Below are positions 25,067 to 34,740 of a stretch of DNA of 64,000 nucleotides, piece by piece. The translations under genes were made by a program, and so were the position numbers. Under the pieces are notes generated by a model, which was not told the DNA's origin, searched no databases, and was given only the letters and a program-made list of their open reading frames with translations. Source of the stretch: Desulfovibrio aminophilus DSM 12254 (lineage in GTDB: Bacteria; Desulfobacterota; Desulfovibrionia; Desulfovibrionales; Desulfovibrionaceae). Position 1 is the first letter of the stretch. Every line of letters starts with the position of its first letter. The stretch spans positions 254,220-318,219 of the forward strand of contig NZ_KE383876.1 in the NCBI RefSeq assembly GCF_000422565.1, written 5' to 3'.

Positions 25067-25633
25067 ATGGAACGCAAGATCGGCGCGCGTATCCGCGCAT
25101 TCCGCGAGAAGAAGGAACTGTCCCTGGCCGACCTGGCCGAACGCACCGGCCTGGACCCGGCCTTTCTCACCGCCGTGGAGGAGGAGGACCGCTACCCCTC
25201 CCTTGGGCCGCTGCTGAAGATCGCCCGCGCCCTGGGACTGCGCCTGGGCACCTTCCTGGACGACCAGGTGAGCCGCGACCCCCTGGTGGTCCGCCGGGGC
25301 GAGCGCCGCGAGGAACTGACCATGCACCAGTCCCGCGACGGCAAGCCGGGACTGCGCTTCCACCCTCTGGGCAAGGGCAAGACCGACCGCCACATGGAGC
25401 CCTTCTTCATCGAGCTGCCGCCCGAGGACGAGTCCGAGCACAAGCTCTCCTCCCACGAAGGCGAGGAATTCATCGTCTGCGTCAAGGGCCGCGTGGCCGT
25501 GACCTACGGCCCGGAGAAGGTCGTGCTCGAACAGGGCGACAGCATCTACTACAACTCCGTGGTGCCCCACTGCGTGGCCTGCGAGGGTGACGAGCCCGCC
25601 GCGATCTACGCCGTGCTCTATTTCCCGGAATAA
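25067..25633 (+). CDS. XRE-cupin transcriptional regulator 1
   Basis: A 188-residue regulator. Residues about 4-62 are a Cro/C1-type helix-turn-helix (IGARIRAFREKKELSLADLAERTG, then LGPLLKIARALGLRLG). The C-terminal cupin (about 100-186) includes HEGEEFIVCVKGRVAVTYG and LEQGDSIYYNSVVPH, and probably senses a small ligand. It lies 15 bases before an acyl-CoA synthetase gene, which suggests control of fatty or organic-acid activation; the same pairing recurs downstream at 27333-29549. AGG-rich DNA (TGGAGGT) precedes the ATG. Repeats at 24983-25025 may be its operator. Confidence 0.92.
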   Translation: MERKIGARIRAFREKKELSLADLAERTGLDPAFLTAVEEEDRYPSLGPLLKIARALGLRLGTFLDDQVSRDPLVVRRGERREELTMHQSRDGKPGLRFHPLGKGKTDRHMEPFFIELPPEDESEHKLSSHEGEEFIVCVKGRVAVTYGPEKVVLEQGDSIYYNSVVPHCVACEGDEPAAIYAVLYFPE

Positions 25634-25648
25634 CCCGAGGAGCGGCGG

Positions 25649-27313
25649 ATGACCGAACCATTGCTGCGCGAGCGCACCCTGGGCCAGATCCTGGACGAGA
25701 CGGTGGAGAAGTGGCCCGACCAGGAGGCCGTGGTCTACGTGGACCGCGAATACCGCCAGACCTGGCGCGAGTTCTCCGAGGTGGTGGACCGCCTGGCCAA
25801 GGGCCTCATGGCCCTGGGCGTGAAGAAGGGCGAGAAGGTCGGGATCTGGGCCACCAACGTGCCCTACTGGGTGGCCCTGCAGTTCGCCACGGCCAAGATC
25901 GGCGCGGTGCTGCTCACGGTGAACACCTACTACCGTTCCCATGAGCTGTCCTACCTGCTCAAGCAATCGGACTGCGAGAACCTCTTTCTCATCGACGGCT
26001 TCCGCGACGTGGACTACCTGGGCACGCTCTACGAGCTGGCCCCGGAGCTGCGGAATCAGGAGCGCGGACACCTGAAGGCCGCCAACTACCCGCACCTCAA
26101 GCGCATCCTCTTCCTCGGCCTGGAGAAGCACCGGGGCATGTACTCCATCCCGGAGATCATGGCCCTGGCGGCCATGACCACGGACGAGGAGTACAAGGCC
26201 CGCCAGGCCGAACTCTCGCCCCACGACGTGGTGAACATGCAGTACACCTCGGGCACCACCGGCTTCCCAAAGGGCGTGCAGCTGACCCACTACAACATCG
26301 GCAACAACGGCTTCTGGATCGGCGAACACCAGAAGTTCACCCACAAGGACCGGCTCTGCCTGCCCGTGCCGCTGTTCCACTGCTTCGGCTGCGTGCTGGG
26401 CGTCATGGCCGCCGTGACCCACGGCGTGACCATGGTCCTCCTGGAGGGCTTCGACCCCCTGCTGGTCATGGCCTCCGTGGACCAGGAGCGCTGCACCGCG
26501 GTCTACGGCGTGCCGACCATGTTCATCTCCATGCTCGAGCACAAGCTCTTCAAGCGCTTCGACTTCTCCAGCCTGCGCACCGGCATCATGGCCGGCTCGC
26601 CCTGCCCGGTGGAGTTCATGAAGCGCGCCATCAACGAAATGAACATGCGCGAGATCACCATCTGCTACGGCCTCACCGAGGGCTCGCCGGTGATGACCCA
26701 GACCCGCGTGGGCGATTCCCTGCGCCAGATGACCGAGACCGTGGGCCGGGCCATGCCCTGCATCGAGGTCCGCGTGGTGGACCCGGAGACCAACCGGGAG
26801 GCGCCGCACGGCACCGTGGGCGAGATCTGCTGCCGGGGCTACAACGTGATGAAGGGCTACTACAAGAACCCCGAAGCCACGGCCAAGGCCATCGACGAGG
26901 ACGGCTGGCTGCACTCCGGCGACCTGGGCGTCATGGACGAGGAGGGCTACCTGACCATCACCGGGCGGCTCAAGGACATGATCATCCGGGGTGGTGAAAA
27001 CGTCTATCCGCGCGAGATCGAGGAGTTCCTCTACACCATGGAGGGCATCCTGGACGTGCAGGTGGTGGGCGTGCCCAGCCGCAAGTACGGCGAGGAGGTG
27101 GGGGCCTTCATCATCCCGCGCGACGGCGTCTCCCTGGAGCCAGAGGACGTGAAGGACTTCTGCCGGGGCAAGATCGCCCGCTACAAGATTCCGAAATACA
27201 TCGCCTTCCTGGAATCCTATCCCATGACCGCCAGCGGCAAGATCCAGAAGTACAAGCTGCGCGAGCTGGCCGGCCGGATGTTCCCGGAAGCCATGAACCA
27301 GCCCGGGGCCTGA
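25649..27313 (+). CDS. AMP-forming acyl-CoA synthetase (long/medium-chain type) 1
   Basis: Activates a carboxylic acid to acyl-AMP and then acyl-CoA. The 554-residue adenylate-forming enzyme shows the P-loop-like motif [13 protein letters not shown] near residue 200, the A5 motif CYGLTEGSP, the hinge [20 protein letters not shown] and the catalytic Lys in [10 protein letters not shown] near the end. The subfamily resembles fatty-acyl or branched-chain acid CoA ligases. Substrate length cannot be decided from motifs. It is translationally close to both flanking XRE-cupin genes (15- and 19-base gaps) and is presumably co-transcribed with them. Confidence 0.92.
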   Translation: MTEPLLRERTLGQILDETVEKWPDQEAVVYVDREYRQTWREFSEVVDRLAKGLMALGVKKGEKVGIWATNVPYWVALQFATAKIGAVLLTVNTYYRSHELSYLLKQSDCENLFLIDGFRDVDYLGTLYELAPELRNQERGHLKAANYPHLKRILFLGLEKHRGMYSIPEIMALAAMTTDEEYKARQAELSPHDVVNMQYTSGTTGFPKGVQLTHYNIGNNGFWIGEHQKFTHKDRLCLPVPLFHCFGCVLGVMAAVTHGVTMVLLEGFDPLLVMASVDQERCTAVYGVPTMFISMLEHKLFKRFDFSSLRTGIMAGSPCPVEFMKRAINEMNMREITICYGLTEGSPVMTQTRVGDSLRQMTETVGRAMPCIEVRVVDPETNREAPHGTVGEICCRGYNVMKGYYKNPEATAKAIDEDGWLHSGDLGVMDEEGYLTITGRLKDMIIRGGENVYPREIEEFLYTMEGILDVQVVGVPSRKYGEEVGAFIIPRDGVSLEPEDVKDFCRGKIARYKIPKYIAFLESYPMTASGKIQKYKLRELAGRMFPEAMNQPGA

Positions 27314-27332
27314 TCCCGGAAAAGGAGCCGTC

Positions 27333-27884
27333 ATGGAAGATGCCTACAAGCAGATCGCCCCGCGCCTGCGGGGGCTGCGCGACGCCCTGGACCTCACCGT
27401 GGAGGATCTGGCCGACCGGGCCGGAGTCACGGCCGACGAGGTGCGGCTCTACGAGTCGGCCTCGGTGGAGATTCCCGTGGGCTATCTGCTCAAGGTGGCC
27501 CAGGTCTGCCAGGTGGACCTGACCACGCTCATCTCCGGCGACGAGGCCCGCCTGCGCAACTACTCCCTGGTGCGCAAGGGCGATGGCCTGGAAGTGGCCC
27601 GCCGCAAGTCCTACGACTACCGCGACCTGGCCCACAAGTTCCGGGGCCGCCGCATGGAGCCCTTCCTGATCACCGTGCCGCCCAAGGAGGAGAAGGATCT
27701 CTCCTTCAACCACCACTCCGGGCAGGAATTCATGTACATCCTGGAGGGCCGCCTGGAGGTGCGCCTGGACGAGAAGTCCCTGGTGCTCGAGCCCGGCGAC
27801 AGTCTCTATTTCGATTCCAAGACCCCGCACGCCCTGCGGGGCCTGGACGGCCGTCCCGCCGTGTTTCTGGACGTGATTCTCTAG
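27333..27884 (+). CDS. XRE-cupin transcriptional regulator 2
   Basis: A 183-residue paralogue-type regulator with the same layout as the first: helix-turn-helix (about 8-65: LRGLRDALDLTVEDLADRAG) and a C-terminal cupin with HSGQEFMYILEGRLEVRLD and LEPGDSLYFDSKTPHAL. The HTH sequence is clearly different from regulator 1, so the two probably bind different sites. AAGGAGC precedes the ATG. It sits 15 bases upstream of the second ligase. Because no separate promoter is evident in the 19-base gap before it, it is likely expressed from the upstream promoter. Confidence 0.92.
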   Translation: MEDAYKQIAPRLRGLRDALDLTVEDLADRAGVTADEVRLYESASVEIPVGYLLKVAQVCQVDLTTLISGDEARLRNYSLVRKGDGLEVARRKSYDYRDLAHKFRGRRMEPFLITVPPKEEKDLSFNHHSGQEFMYILEGRLEVRLDEKSLVLEPGDSLYFDSKTPHALRGLDGRPAVFLDVIL

Positions 27885-27899
27885 GGGGAAAAGGGAAAG

Positions 27900-29549
27900 A
27901 TGGACAAACTCAGGCCCGCTACCTACGAGGAATTCCTGCGGAAATTCCGGCTGGACACGCCGGACACCTACAACTTCGTCTTCGACTTCCTGGACAAGGC
28001 CGACCCCGAGGCCCTGGCCATGGTCCACGTGACCCCCGACGACCAGCGCCGGGAGTTCACCTTCGGCTGGTTCCAGGAGCAGTCCGCCCGTCTGGCCAAC
28101 GCCCTGGCGGCCCAGGGCATCGGCAAGGGCGACCGGATCATGCTCATCCTCTACCGCCGCGTGGAGTTCTGGGTCTGCATGCTGGCCCTGCACCGCATCG
28201 GCGCCCTGCCCATCCCCTCGCCCTCGCTGCTCACCCGGCACGACATCGAGTTCCGCGTGAACCGCGCGCGCATCAAGGGCATCATCGCCGAGCACACGGT
28301 CACCGACCGGGTGCGCGAGGCCAAGCCCCAGTGCCCGGGCCTGGCCCTCATGGTCGAGGTGGGAGCCGAGGGCGCGGACGAAGGCTGGCTGGCCTACGAA
28401 CCCCTGGTGGCCTCCGGCGCGCCGAGCTTTCCCCGCCCCGCCGACGCCCCCGGCGGCCGCGATCCCCTGCTCATCTTCTTCTCCTCGGGCACCACGGGCA
28501 TGCCCAAGATGGTCCTGCACAACCACCACTACCCCCTGGGGCACCTGACCACGGGCGTGTACTGGCACGACCTGGAGCCCGGCGACCTGCACCTGACGGT
28601 CTCGGACTCGGGCTGGGGCAAGTGCGTCTGGGGCAAGTTCTACGGCCAGTGGATCGCCGGAGCCACGGTCTTCGTCTGGGACTTCCGGGGCAAATTCGAC
28701 CCCGACCAGATGCTCAAGATCATCGCCGAGCACAAGGTGACCACCTTCTGCGCCCCGCCCACGGTCTACCGCTTCCTGGTGCGCCAGGACCTCAAGAAGT
28801 ACGACCTCTCGGCCCTGCGCCACTGCACCACTGCCGGTGAGCTGCTCAACGAGAGCGTGTTCCGCGACTGGCTCACGGCCACGGGCCTGCCGATCTACGA
28901 GGGCTACGGCCAGACCGAGACTTGCCTGCAGATCGCCACCTTCAAGTGGATGGAGCCCAAGCCCGGAAGCATCGGCAAACCCTCGCCGGGCTGGGAGCTG
29001 GCGCTCATCGACGAGGAGGGCAAGTTCTGCGAACCCGGCGTGGAGGGCGAGATCTGCATCAAGCTCCGCGAAGGCGGCGTGCCCGGCCTGTTCGACGGCT
29101 ACCTGGACGAGCCCGAGCGCACGGCCAAGGTGGTCATCGACGGCTACTACCACACCGGCGACAAGGCCTGGATGGACGAGGACGGCTACTACTGGTTCAT
29201 GGGCCGCACCGACGACCTGATCAAGAGTTCGGGCTACCGCATCGGCCCGTTCGAGGTGGAGAGCGTGCTCGTGGCCCACGACGCCGTGATCGAGGCCGCG
29301 GTCACGGGCGTGCCCGACCCGGTGCGCGGCCAGGCGGTCAAGGCCACGGTGGTCCTGGCTCCGGGCTACGAGCCCTCGGATGAGCTGACCCGCCAGCTCC
29401 AGAACTGGGTCAAGGCCGAGACCGCGCCCTACAAGTACCCGCGCGTCATCGAGTACGTGGGCGAACTGCCCAAGACCATCAGCGGCAAGATCAAGCGCGC
29501 CGAGATCCGCCAGCACGACCTGGAGAAGTACGGGGCCCGGGAAGTCTAG
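27900..29549 (+). CDS. AMP-forming acyl-CoA synthetase 2 (acetyl/medium-chain type)
   Basis: A 549-residue adenylate-forming ligase. The phosphate loop is FFSSGTTGMPKMV near residue 195, followed by HNHHYPLGH as in the medium-chain ACSM and acetate-like enzymes. The A5 motif is EGYGQTETC, the hinge is MGRTDDLIKSSGYRIGPFEVE, and the catalytic Lys lies in TISGKIKRAEIR. It differs from ligase 1 and probably activates a different acid. As the last gene of the four-gene cassette it is followed by a strong terminator. Confidence 0.92.
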   Translation: MDKLRPATYEEFLRKFRLDTPDTYNFVFDFLDKADPEALAMVHVTPDDQRREFTFGWFQEQSARLANALAAQGIGKGDRIMLILYRRVEFWVCMLALHRIGALPIPSPSLLTRHDIEFRVNRARIKGIIAEHTVTDRVREAKPQCPGLALMVEVGAEGADEGWLAYEPLVASGAPSFPRPADAPGGRDPLLIFFSSGTTGMPKMVLHNHHYPLGHLTTGVYWHDLEPGDLHLTVSDSGWGKCVWGKFYGQWIAGATVFVWDFRGKFDPDQMLKIIAEHKVTTFCAPPTVYRFLVRQDLKKYDLSALRHCTTAGELLNESVFRDWLTATGLPIYEGYGQTETCLQIATFKWMEPKPGSIGKPSPGWELALIDEEGKFCEPGVEGEICIKLREGGVPGLFDGYLDEPERTAKVVIDGYYHTGDKAWMDEDGYYWFMGRTDDLIKSSGYRIGPFEVESVLVAHDAVIEAAVTGVPDPVRGQAVKATVVLAPGYEPSDELTRQLQNWVKAETAPYKYPRVIEYVGELPKTISGKIKRAEIRQHDLEKYGAREV

Positions 29550-29572
29550 CCCCGACCGGAGACCAATAAAGA

Positions 29573-29606
29573 GGCCCGTCGCGCTGTGGCGCGGCGGGCC
29601 TTCGTC
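29573..29606 (+). terminator. Intrinsic terminator after the second acyl-CoA ligase
   Basis: GGCCCGTCGCGC and GCGCGGCGGGCC form a 12-bp stem with one mismatch around a TGTG loop, followed by TTCGTCGTT. Confidence 0.75.
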
Positions 29607-29675
29607 GTTCCCTGGGCGGAGACGCGAAGGGGCCGACCACCGGCCCCCCCACGCCCCCGGAGGGCATGTTGACGT

Positions 29676-31382
29676 CTAGCGTTGCAGAACCTTGATCTCC
29701 TGTCCCGCATGGATGGTCGAGCCGTTGTTCAGGGAGTTCCAGCGCAGCAGTTCGGAGAGGCTCACATTGAAGCGCCGGGCGATGGAGTAGAGCGTGTCGC
29801 CCTCGCGCACCTTGTAGCTGGTCGACTTGGCCTGGGCCACGACCTTGGTCTTGCCGGACTTGGGCTCGGCCGTCTTGGCCTGGGCCTTGGACTTTCCCTG
29901 GCCCTTGTCGGCCAGCTTGGCGTGCACGGCCTCGGCCTCCTGGCGGGACTGGCGCGCGGCCTTGCCGGTCTGGTCCGGGATGAACAGGCGCTGGCCCACG
30001 GAGAGCTTGGAGGACGCGCTCAGGCCGTTGGCCTGCTGGAGCGTGGCCACCGAAAGGCCGTACTGGCGCGAGATGCTCCAGAGGGTGTCGTCTTTCTGGA
30101 CGATGTAGTTGGAGCGGGCCTGGGCCAGCTTGCGGGTCTTGCGCGAGGAAGCGCGATCCTCGTCGGCCAGTTCGCGGGCCGAGCCGCCGCCCGGCACGAG
30201 GAGTTGCTGCCCCTTGACGAGCTTGCCCGAAGAAAGGTTGTTCATGCGCTTGATGACGGCCACGGGCACGCCGTAGCGCCGGGAAATCTTCCACAGGGAG
30301 TCCGAACCGCGCACGGTATGCACGGTGTAGCCCGCGTAGGGCCGGGACTTGGGGTTCTGAAGATAGGCCTTGGCTTCGGCCAGCCTGGACTCGGGCACAT
30401 GGACCACGACGCTCATGCCCGGGGGGCTCACCTGGCGCAGGAAGGCCGGGTTGTACTCCCGGAACTGGTTCCAGGAGAGACCCACGGCCTGGGCCAGGGC
30501 CATGAGATCCGAGCCGCCGGGCACGTTCACGTCGGCCAGGCGGGGAGCGCGCTTCCAGTCCACGCACTGGAAACCGAGCATGTCCAGGTTCTGGAAGATC
30601 TTGGAGATGGCGATGAACTTGGGCACGTAGTGCCGGGTCTCCTCCCGGAGCTTGGCCCGGCCGCGAAGGCGGTCGTTCTTGTCCACCAGGTCGAAGAAGT
30701 CGTTGGCGTTGGTCTTCTCCAGGGCGTTGCTGATCTTGCCCTCGCCGGCGTTGTAGGCCGCCAGGGCCAGGTACCAGTCCCCGAACATGCCATACAGGTC
30801 GGAAAGATAGCGGGCCGCCGCCTGGGTGGACAGGGCCGGGTCGCGGCGCTCGTCGATCCACCAGTCCACGGTCAGGCCGTACTTGCGGGCCGTGCCGCGC
30901 ATGAACTGCCACATGCCCACTGCCCCGGCGCGCGAAACGGCGTTGGGGTTGTAGCCGCTCTCGGCGTAGGGCAGCAGGGCCAGATCCTGGGGCAGGCCGT
31001 GTTCGATGAGCGCGGCCCGGACGGCGGGCAGATAGGCCTCGGAGCGGCCCAACCAGGCCTGGAAGGTGCCCCGGGCCCGGTGGGTGAAGAAGGCGAAGTA
31101 CTGCTGGACTTCCTCGGTGTCCATGGTGTCCAGGTCGAAGTCGATGCCGGTCCTGACCCCCAGGGCCTCGCGCTCGGCCGGGGTGAGCACGGAGAGATCC
31201 TCGCGGGGTCGCTCATCCAGTTCCTTGTCCAGGGGGTCGCGCGGGTAGACGCAGGCGGGGCCGACGGCGGTAGGTGCTGGTTTATCGGTGGCCGGATTTC
31301 TGGCCGCGCAGGACGCAAGAACGAGGATGGTAACCAGTATCAGGAGCGCCTGCGCCGTTCTCGGGAACATTCGGTGTTGCAA
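29676..31382 (-). CDS. mltD: Membrane-bound lytic transglycosylase with LysM repeats (MltD-like)
   Basis: A 568-residue outer-membrane lipoprotein that cleaves peptidoglycan. The signal peptide ends in lipobox LASC (Cys25). The SLT domain has the catalytic Glu in LLPYAESGYNPNAVS, then GMWQFMRGTARKYG and ALAAYNAGEGKI. Three LysM modules bind glycan strands: YTVHTVRGSDSLWKISRRYG, YIVQKDDTLWSISRQYG and YKVREGDTLYSIARRF. The linker between LysM 2 and 3 is Lys/Ala-rich. The start is set to TTG at 31382 because GGAGG (31388-31392) lies exactly five bases before it; ATG four codons later is 17 bases from that site. It is divergent from rlmB. Confidence 0.9.
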   Translation of the reverse strand: MQHRMFPRTAQALLILVTILVLASCAARNPATDKPAPTAVGPACVYPRDPLDKELDERPREDLSVLTPAEREALGVRTGIDFDLDTMDTEEVQQYFAFFTHRARGTFQAWLGRSEAYLPAVRAALIEHGLPQDLALLPYAESGYNPNAVSRAGAVGMWQFMRGTARKYGLTVDWWIDERRDPALSTQAAARYLSDLYGMFGDWYLALAAYNAGEGKISNALEKTNANDFFDLVDKNDRLRGRAKLREETRHYVPKFIAISKIFQNLDMLGFQCVDWKRAPRLADVNVPGGSDLMALAQAVGLSWNQFREYNPAFLRQVSPPGMSVVVHVPESRLAEAKAYLQNPKSRPYAGYTVHTVRGSDSLWKISRRYGVPVAVIKRMNNLSSGKLVKGQQLLVPGGGSARELADEDRASSRKTRKLAQARSNYIVQKDDTLWSISRQYGLSVATLQQANGLSASSKLSVGQRLFIPDQTGKAARQSRQEAEAVHAKLADKGQGKSKAQAKTAEPKSGKTKVVAQAKSTSYKVREGDTLYSIARRFNVSLSELLRWNSLNNGSTIHAGQEIKVLQR

Positions 31383-31567
31383 GAAAACCTCCGGGATGTT
31401 CGGAAAGGGCGCCAAGGCCGTGAATGGCCGGATAATTTCGCACTGCCTACCCGATGCGGCAACGGATTGCAAGCGAAAGCGAAAGGGCTTAACACGGATA
31501 ATCAAGGCGCGACGCCCCTTCCCGAGCCTGGGAGGCGGCGCAACCGACCGGAAAGACGGATGATGCG

Positions 31568-32323
31568 ATGACCGACGAACAGACCTTGGTGGCCGGGAGA
31601 AAACCGGTGCGGGAGCTGCTGGAACGCGAACCCGGAAGAGTGGACGCGCTCTATTTCCGCAAGGGCCGCGACCAGGCCCTACAGCCCCTGATCGACGAAT
31701 GCAAACGTCTGAACCTGCGCCACCGCTTCGTGGACGCGGCCGAACTGGACCGGATCTTTCCCGGCAACCACCAGGGCGTGGCCGCCCGGGTGGCCGGATT
31801 GACCTTCACGGACCTTCCGGACCTCATGGCCCTGGCCCGGGAGGCCCCTCTGCCGCTCATCGTGGTCCTGGACCAAGTCCAGGATCCGGGCAACGTGGGC
31901 GTGCTGGCGCGCACCCTCTACGCCCTGGGCGCGGCCGGACTCGTGGTGGCCAAGCACGAGGGGGCCTATCTGGGCGCGGCGGCCGTGCGGGCCAGCTCCG
32001 GGGCCCTGCTCAAGCTGCCCGTGGCCAAGGTGACGAACGTCTCCCAGGCCCTGGGGCGGCTGGCGGAGGAGGGCTTCGCCCTCTACTGCGCCAAACGCTC
32101 GGAGGGGGCGCGGGACGCCTTCCTGCCGGGACTGCGGCTGCCCGCCGTGCTGGTTCTGGGCAACGAGGACAAGGGTGTGCGCCCCGGCGTGGCCGGACGC
32201 TGCGATGAGGATATCTTCATCCCCTTCGCCCGGGAGTTCGACTCCCTGAACGTGGCCCAGGCGGGAGCCGTATTGGCCGGGCTTTGGGCCAGGGACGCGG
32301 CCGAGCGGCGAATGGGACGCTGA
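31568..32323 (+). CDS. rlmB: 23S rRNA 2'-O-methyltransferase (RlmB/TrmH family)
   Basis: A 251-residue SPOUT methyltransferase. An N-terminal L30e-like substrate domain (about 1-80: LVAGRKPVRELLERE) precedes the catalytic knot. Motif 1 is VVLDQVQDPGNVG, motif 2 is LVLGNEDKGVRPG, and motif 3 is FIPFAREFDSLNVAQAGAVL. In E. coli the target is G2251 of 23S rRNA; position-specificity here is inferred from family. The ATG at 31568 comes after GACGGATG-type DNA and has a poor ribosome site. It is co-directional with the yggS-like gene. Confidence 0.9.
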   Translation: MTDEQTLVAGRKPVRELLEREPGRVDALYFRKGRDQALQPLIDECKRLNLRHRFVDAAELDRIFPGNHQGVAARVAGLTFTDLPDLMALAREAPLPLIVVLDQVQDPGNVGVLARTLYALGAAGLVVAKHEGAYLGAAAVRASSGALLKLPVAKVTNVSQALGRLAEEGFALYCAKRSEGARDAFLPGLRLPAVLVLGNEDKGVRPGVAGRCDEDIFIPFAREFDSLNVAQAGAVLAGLWARDAAERRMGR

Positions 32324-32393
32324 GGGCCGGGCCGGTTTGCTGAAAAAAACCGGCCGGATCGGTAAACCAATTTCCTAACGGGTCGATAAGACG

Positions 32394-33110
32394 ATGGAAC
32401 TGGAAGAACGCGCGCGACAGCTGGTGGAAAATCTGGCCCGCGCGCGGGAGGACATGGCCGAGGCGGCGAGGCTGGCCGGACGCGACCCCGCGGAGGTGGC
32501 CCTGGTGGCCATCTCCAAGACGCATCCGGCCTCGGACGTGGCCGCGTTGTTCGCGGCGGGACAGCGGGTCTTCGGCGAGTCCTACGCCCAGGAGGCCAAG
32601 GACAAGCGCGAGGAGCTGGCGCATCTGCCCATCGAATGGCATTTCGTGGGCGGATTGCAGCGCAACAAGGCCAAGCTGGTGGCCGGGGAGTGCGCCCTGA
32701 TCCACGCCGTGGACTCGCTCCGCCTGGCCGAGGCGGTGGACCGCAAGGCCGCCGAGCGCGGGGTGGTCCAGGACGTGCTCCTGCAGGTGAACAGCGCGGG
32801 CGAGGAGCAGAAGCACGGGGTCTCGGAGGCCGAGCTTCCGGCCCTGGCCGAGGCCGTGACTGCGATGCCCGCCCTGCGGCTCAAGGGCCTGATGGTCCTG
32901 CCGCCGTTCTTCGACGACCCGGAACGGGCCCGGCCGTTCTTCGCCAGGGCCCGGGAGCTGAAGGAGGATCTGGAGCGGCGGCTGTCCATGGGCCTGCCGC
33001 ACCTGTCCATGGGCATGACCGGAGACTTCGCGGCGGCCATCGCCGAGGGCGCCACCCTGGTGCGCATCGGCACCCGCATCTTCGGCCAGAGGGACTACTC
33101 GAACCGGTAA
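32394..33110 (+). CDS. YggS/PLPBP family pyridoxal phosphate-binding protein
   Basis: A 238-residue single-domain TIM-barrel protein. The PLP-binding Lys42 lies in VALVAISKTHPAS, and the C-terminal phosphate-binding motif reads LSMGMTGDFAAAIAEGATLVRIG. Family members have no enzyme activity; they hold PLP and affect amino-acid and vitamin B6 balance. The length is normal. The gene stops 12 bases before motA, so it may lead the flagellar stator operon. An A/T-rich stretch and a 9-bp hairpin (32330-32355) precede it. Confidence 0.93.
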   Translation: MELEERARQLVENLARAREDMAEAARLAGRDPAEVALVAISKTHPASDVAALFAAGQRVFGESYAQEAKDKREELAHLPIEWHFVGGLQRNKAKLVAGECALIHAVDSLRLAEAVDRKAAERGVVQDVLLQVNSAGEEQKHGVSEAELPALAEAVTAMPALRLKGLMVLPPFFDDPERARPFFARARELKEDLERRLSMGLPHLSMGMTGDFAAAIAEGATLVRIGTRIFGQRDYSNR

Positions 33111-33122
33111 ACGCGAGCGACT

Positions 33123-33884
33123 ATGGACCTGGCAACCGTCATCGGCATCGTCCTGGCCTTCGGGCTGGTGATCTCGGGCATCATGTCCGGCAGCTCGCTC
33201 ATGACCTTCGTGGACGTGCCGTCCATGCTCATCGTGATCGGCGGCACCGTGGGCGCCACCTTGGTCAACTACCCCCTGCCGCACATGCTCGGCGTCATCC
33301 GGGTCATCAAGCAGACCTTCCAGACCAAGAGCCAACCGCCCACGCAGATCATCACCATGTTCATGGAGTTCGCCAACCGCGCCCGCCGCGAGGGCATCCT
33401 GGCCCTGGAGCCGCTGCTCAAGGACATCAAGGACGAATTCCTGCGCAAGGGCCTCCAGCTCACCGTGGACGGCCTGGAGCCCCAGACCATCCAAGAGATC
33501 CTCCAGACCGAGGTGAGCCACCTGGAGGACCGCCACGAAACCGGGGCCAACATGCTGGCCACCATGGGCTCCCTGGCTCCGGCCCTGGGCATGATCGGCA
33601 CGGTCATCGGCCTGGTGCAGATGCTCCAGACCATGTCCGACCCGTCGAGCATCGGCCCGGCCATGGCCGTGGCCCTGATCACAACCTTCTACGGCGCGGT
33701 CCTGGCCAACCTCCTGCTCAACCCCATGTCCGGCAAGCTCAAGCTGCGCAGCAAGGAGGAAATCCTGGTGCGCGAGATGATCATGGAGGGCGTGCTCTCC
33801 ATCTCCAAGGGCGAGAACCCGAGGATCATCGAGGAAAAGCTCAACAGCTACCTGGCTCCCAGGGAGCGCAGGAAGTCGGATTAG
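33123..33884 (+). CDS. motA: Flagellar motor stator protein MotA
   Basis: A 253-residue inner-membrane protein that with MotB forms the ion-driven stator. Four membrane segments are visible, including VIGIVLAFGLVISGIM, ATMGSLAPALGMIGTVIGL and MAVALITTFYGAVLANLL, with the large cytosolic loop between segments 2 and 3 (about 75-150) that contacts the rotor. It begins the run motA-motB-motB2. An adjacent MotB start follows after seven bases. MotA carries the conserved Pro near the channel. Confidence 0.95.
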   Translation: MDLATVIGIVLAFGLVISGIMSGSSLMTFVDVPSMLIVIGGTVGATLVNYPLPHMLGVIRVIKQTFQTKSQPPTQIITMFMEFANRARREGILALEPLLKDIKDEFLRKGLQLTVDGLEPQTIQEILQTEVSHLEDRHETGANMLATMGSLAPALGMIGTVIGLVQMLQTMSDPSSIGPAMAVALITTFYGAVLANLLLNPMSGKLKLRSKEEILVREMIMEGVLSISKGENPRIIEEKLNSYLAPRERRKSD

Positions 33885-33891
33885 GAGGCCC

Positions 33892-34737
33892 ATGGCCGGC
33901 CCCAGGAAGAAAAAGCCCCCCGAGAGCGAGGACGTCCCCCTGTGGGTGCTGACCTACGGGGACTGCGTCACGCTCATGCTGACCTTCTTCGTGCTCCTGG
34001 TGAGCATGGCCAAGATCGACGAGTCGCGCAAACTCGTGGTGTTGGGCTCGGTCTTCGGCAGCATGGGCTTCCTGGACCGCAGCACCGAGGTTCTGGCCCG
34101 CTCCGACAACCGCCGCACCGTGGAGCCCGGCCCCATGGAGGGCATCAAGGACTTCGAACCGCTCAAGAACATGCTCTGGGAAGAAGCCGGGGCCGATCTG
34201 CGCTTCGAGTCCAACAAGGTGGTCCAGGTGCTCTCCATCGAGGGCGACGCCCTCTTCGCCCCCGGCTCCGCCGAACTCACCCCCGACGGCCGCACCCTGC
34301 TCGAGCGCACCCTGCCGGTGATCAAGGAGGTGCCCCATCCGGTGCTCGTGGCCGGACACACCTCCACCCTGCGCGACGAACTGGGCGCGGAATACCGCCC
34401 CGAGCGGGAGTCCCAGGTTCCGGACCTCTCCTGGCGGCTCTCCCTGAACCGTTCCCTGGCCGTGTACCGCTTCCTCCTGGAAGGCGGGGCCGACCCGGAC
34501 AAGCTGCGCATGGAGGCCTTCGGACGCTATCGCCCGCGCTTCAACAACAACGACCCCAAGGAGCGGGACAAGAACCGCCGCGTGGACCTGGTCCTGGACC
34601 TGCGCAACCCCATCGAAAAAGATCTCCTGCCGGGCCAACCCCTGCGCGAGTCGGAGATCAGGAAGCCGGTGGAGGCCATCGAGTTCCAGGGCTTCCGCTT
34701 CCAGGTCAACGCCACGGCCCCGGAGCCGGGGAGGTAG
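33892..34737 (+). CDS. motB: MotB-like stator protein with OmpA domain (first copy)
   Basis: A 281-residue protein: a short cytoplasmic N-terminus, one transmembrane helix (about 17-45: LTYGDCVTLMLTFFVLLVS) with the ion-carrying Asp, a plug/linker, and a C-terminal OmpA peptidoglycan-binding domain (about 135-240: LFAPGSAELTPDGRTLLERT, then NPKERDKNRRVDLVL-type residues). The OmpA domain contains an insertion rich in Glu/Arg (HTSTLRDELGAEYRPERES). It lies seven bases after motA and just before a second MotB-like gene. Both retain the channel Asp, so either could be functional. Confidence 0.9.
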   Translation: MAGPRKKKPPESEDVPLWVLTYGDCVTLMLTFFVLLVSMAKIDESRKLVVLGSVFGSMGFLDRSTEVLARSDNRRTVEPGPMEGIKDFEPLKNMLWEEAGADLRFESNKVVQVLSIEGDALFAPGSAELTPDGRTLLERTLPVIKEVPHPVLVAGHTSTLRDELGAEYRPERESQVPDLSWRLSLNRSLAVYRFLLEGGADPDKLRMEAFGRYRPRFNNNDPKERDKNRRVDLVLDLRNPIEKDLLPGQPLRESEIRKPVEAIEFQGFRFQVNATAPEPGR

Positions 34738-34740
34738 GCC

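Noticed and set aside
24185..27334. A 1049-codon frame antisense across the TPR, XRE and ligase genes
   Set aside because: It covers several real genes on both strands and shows only His/Gly/Leu-rich composition typical of shadow frames.
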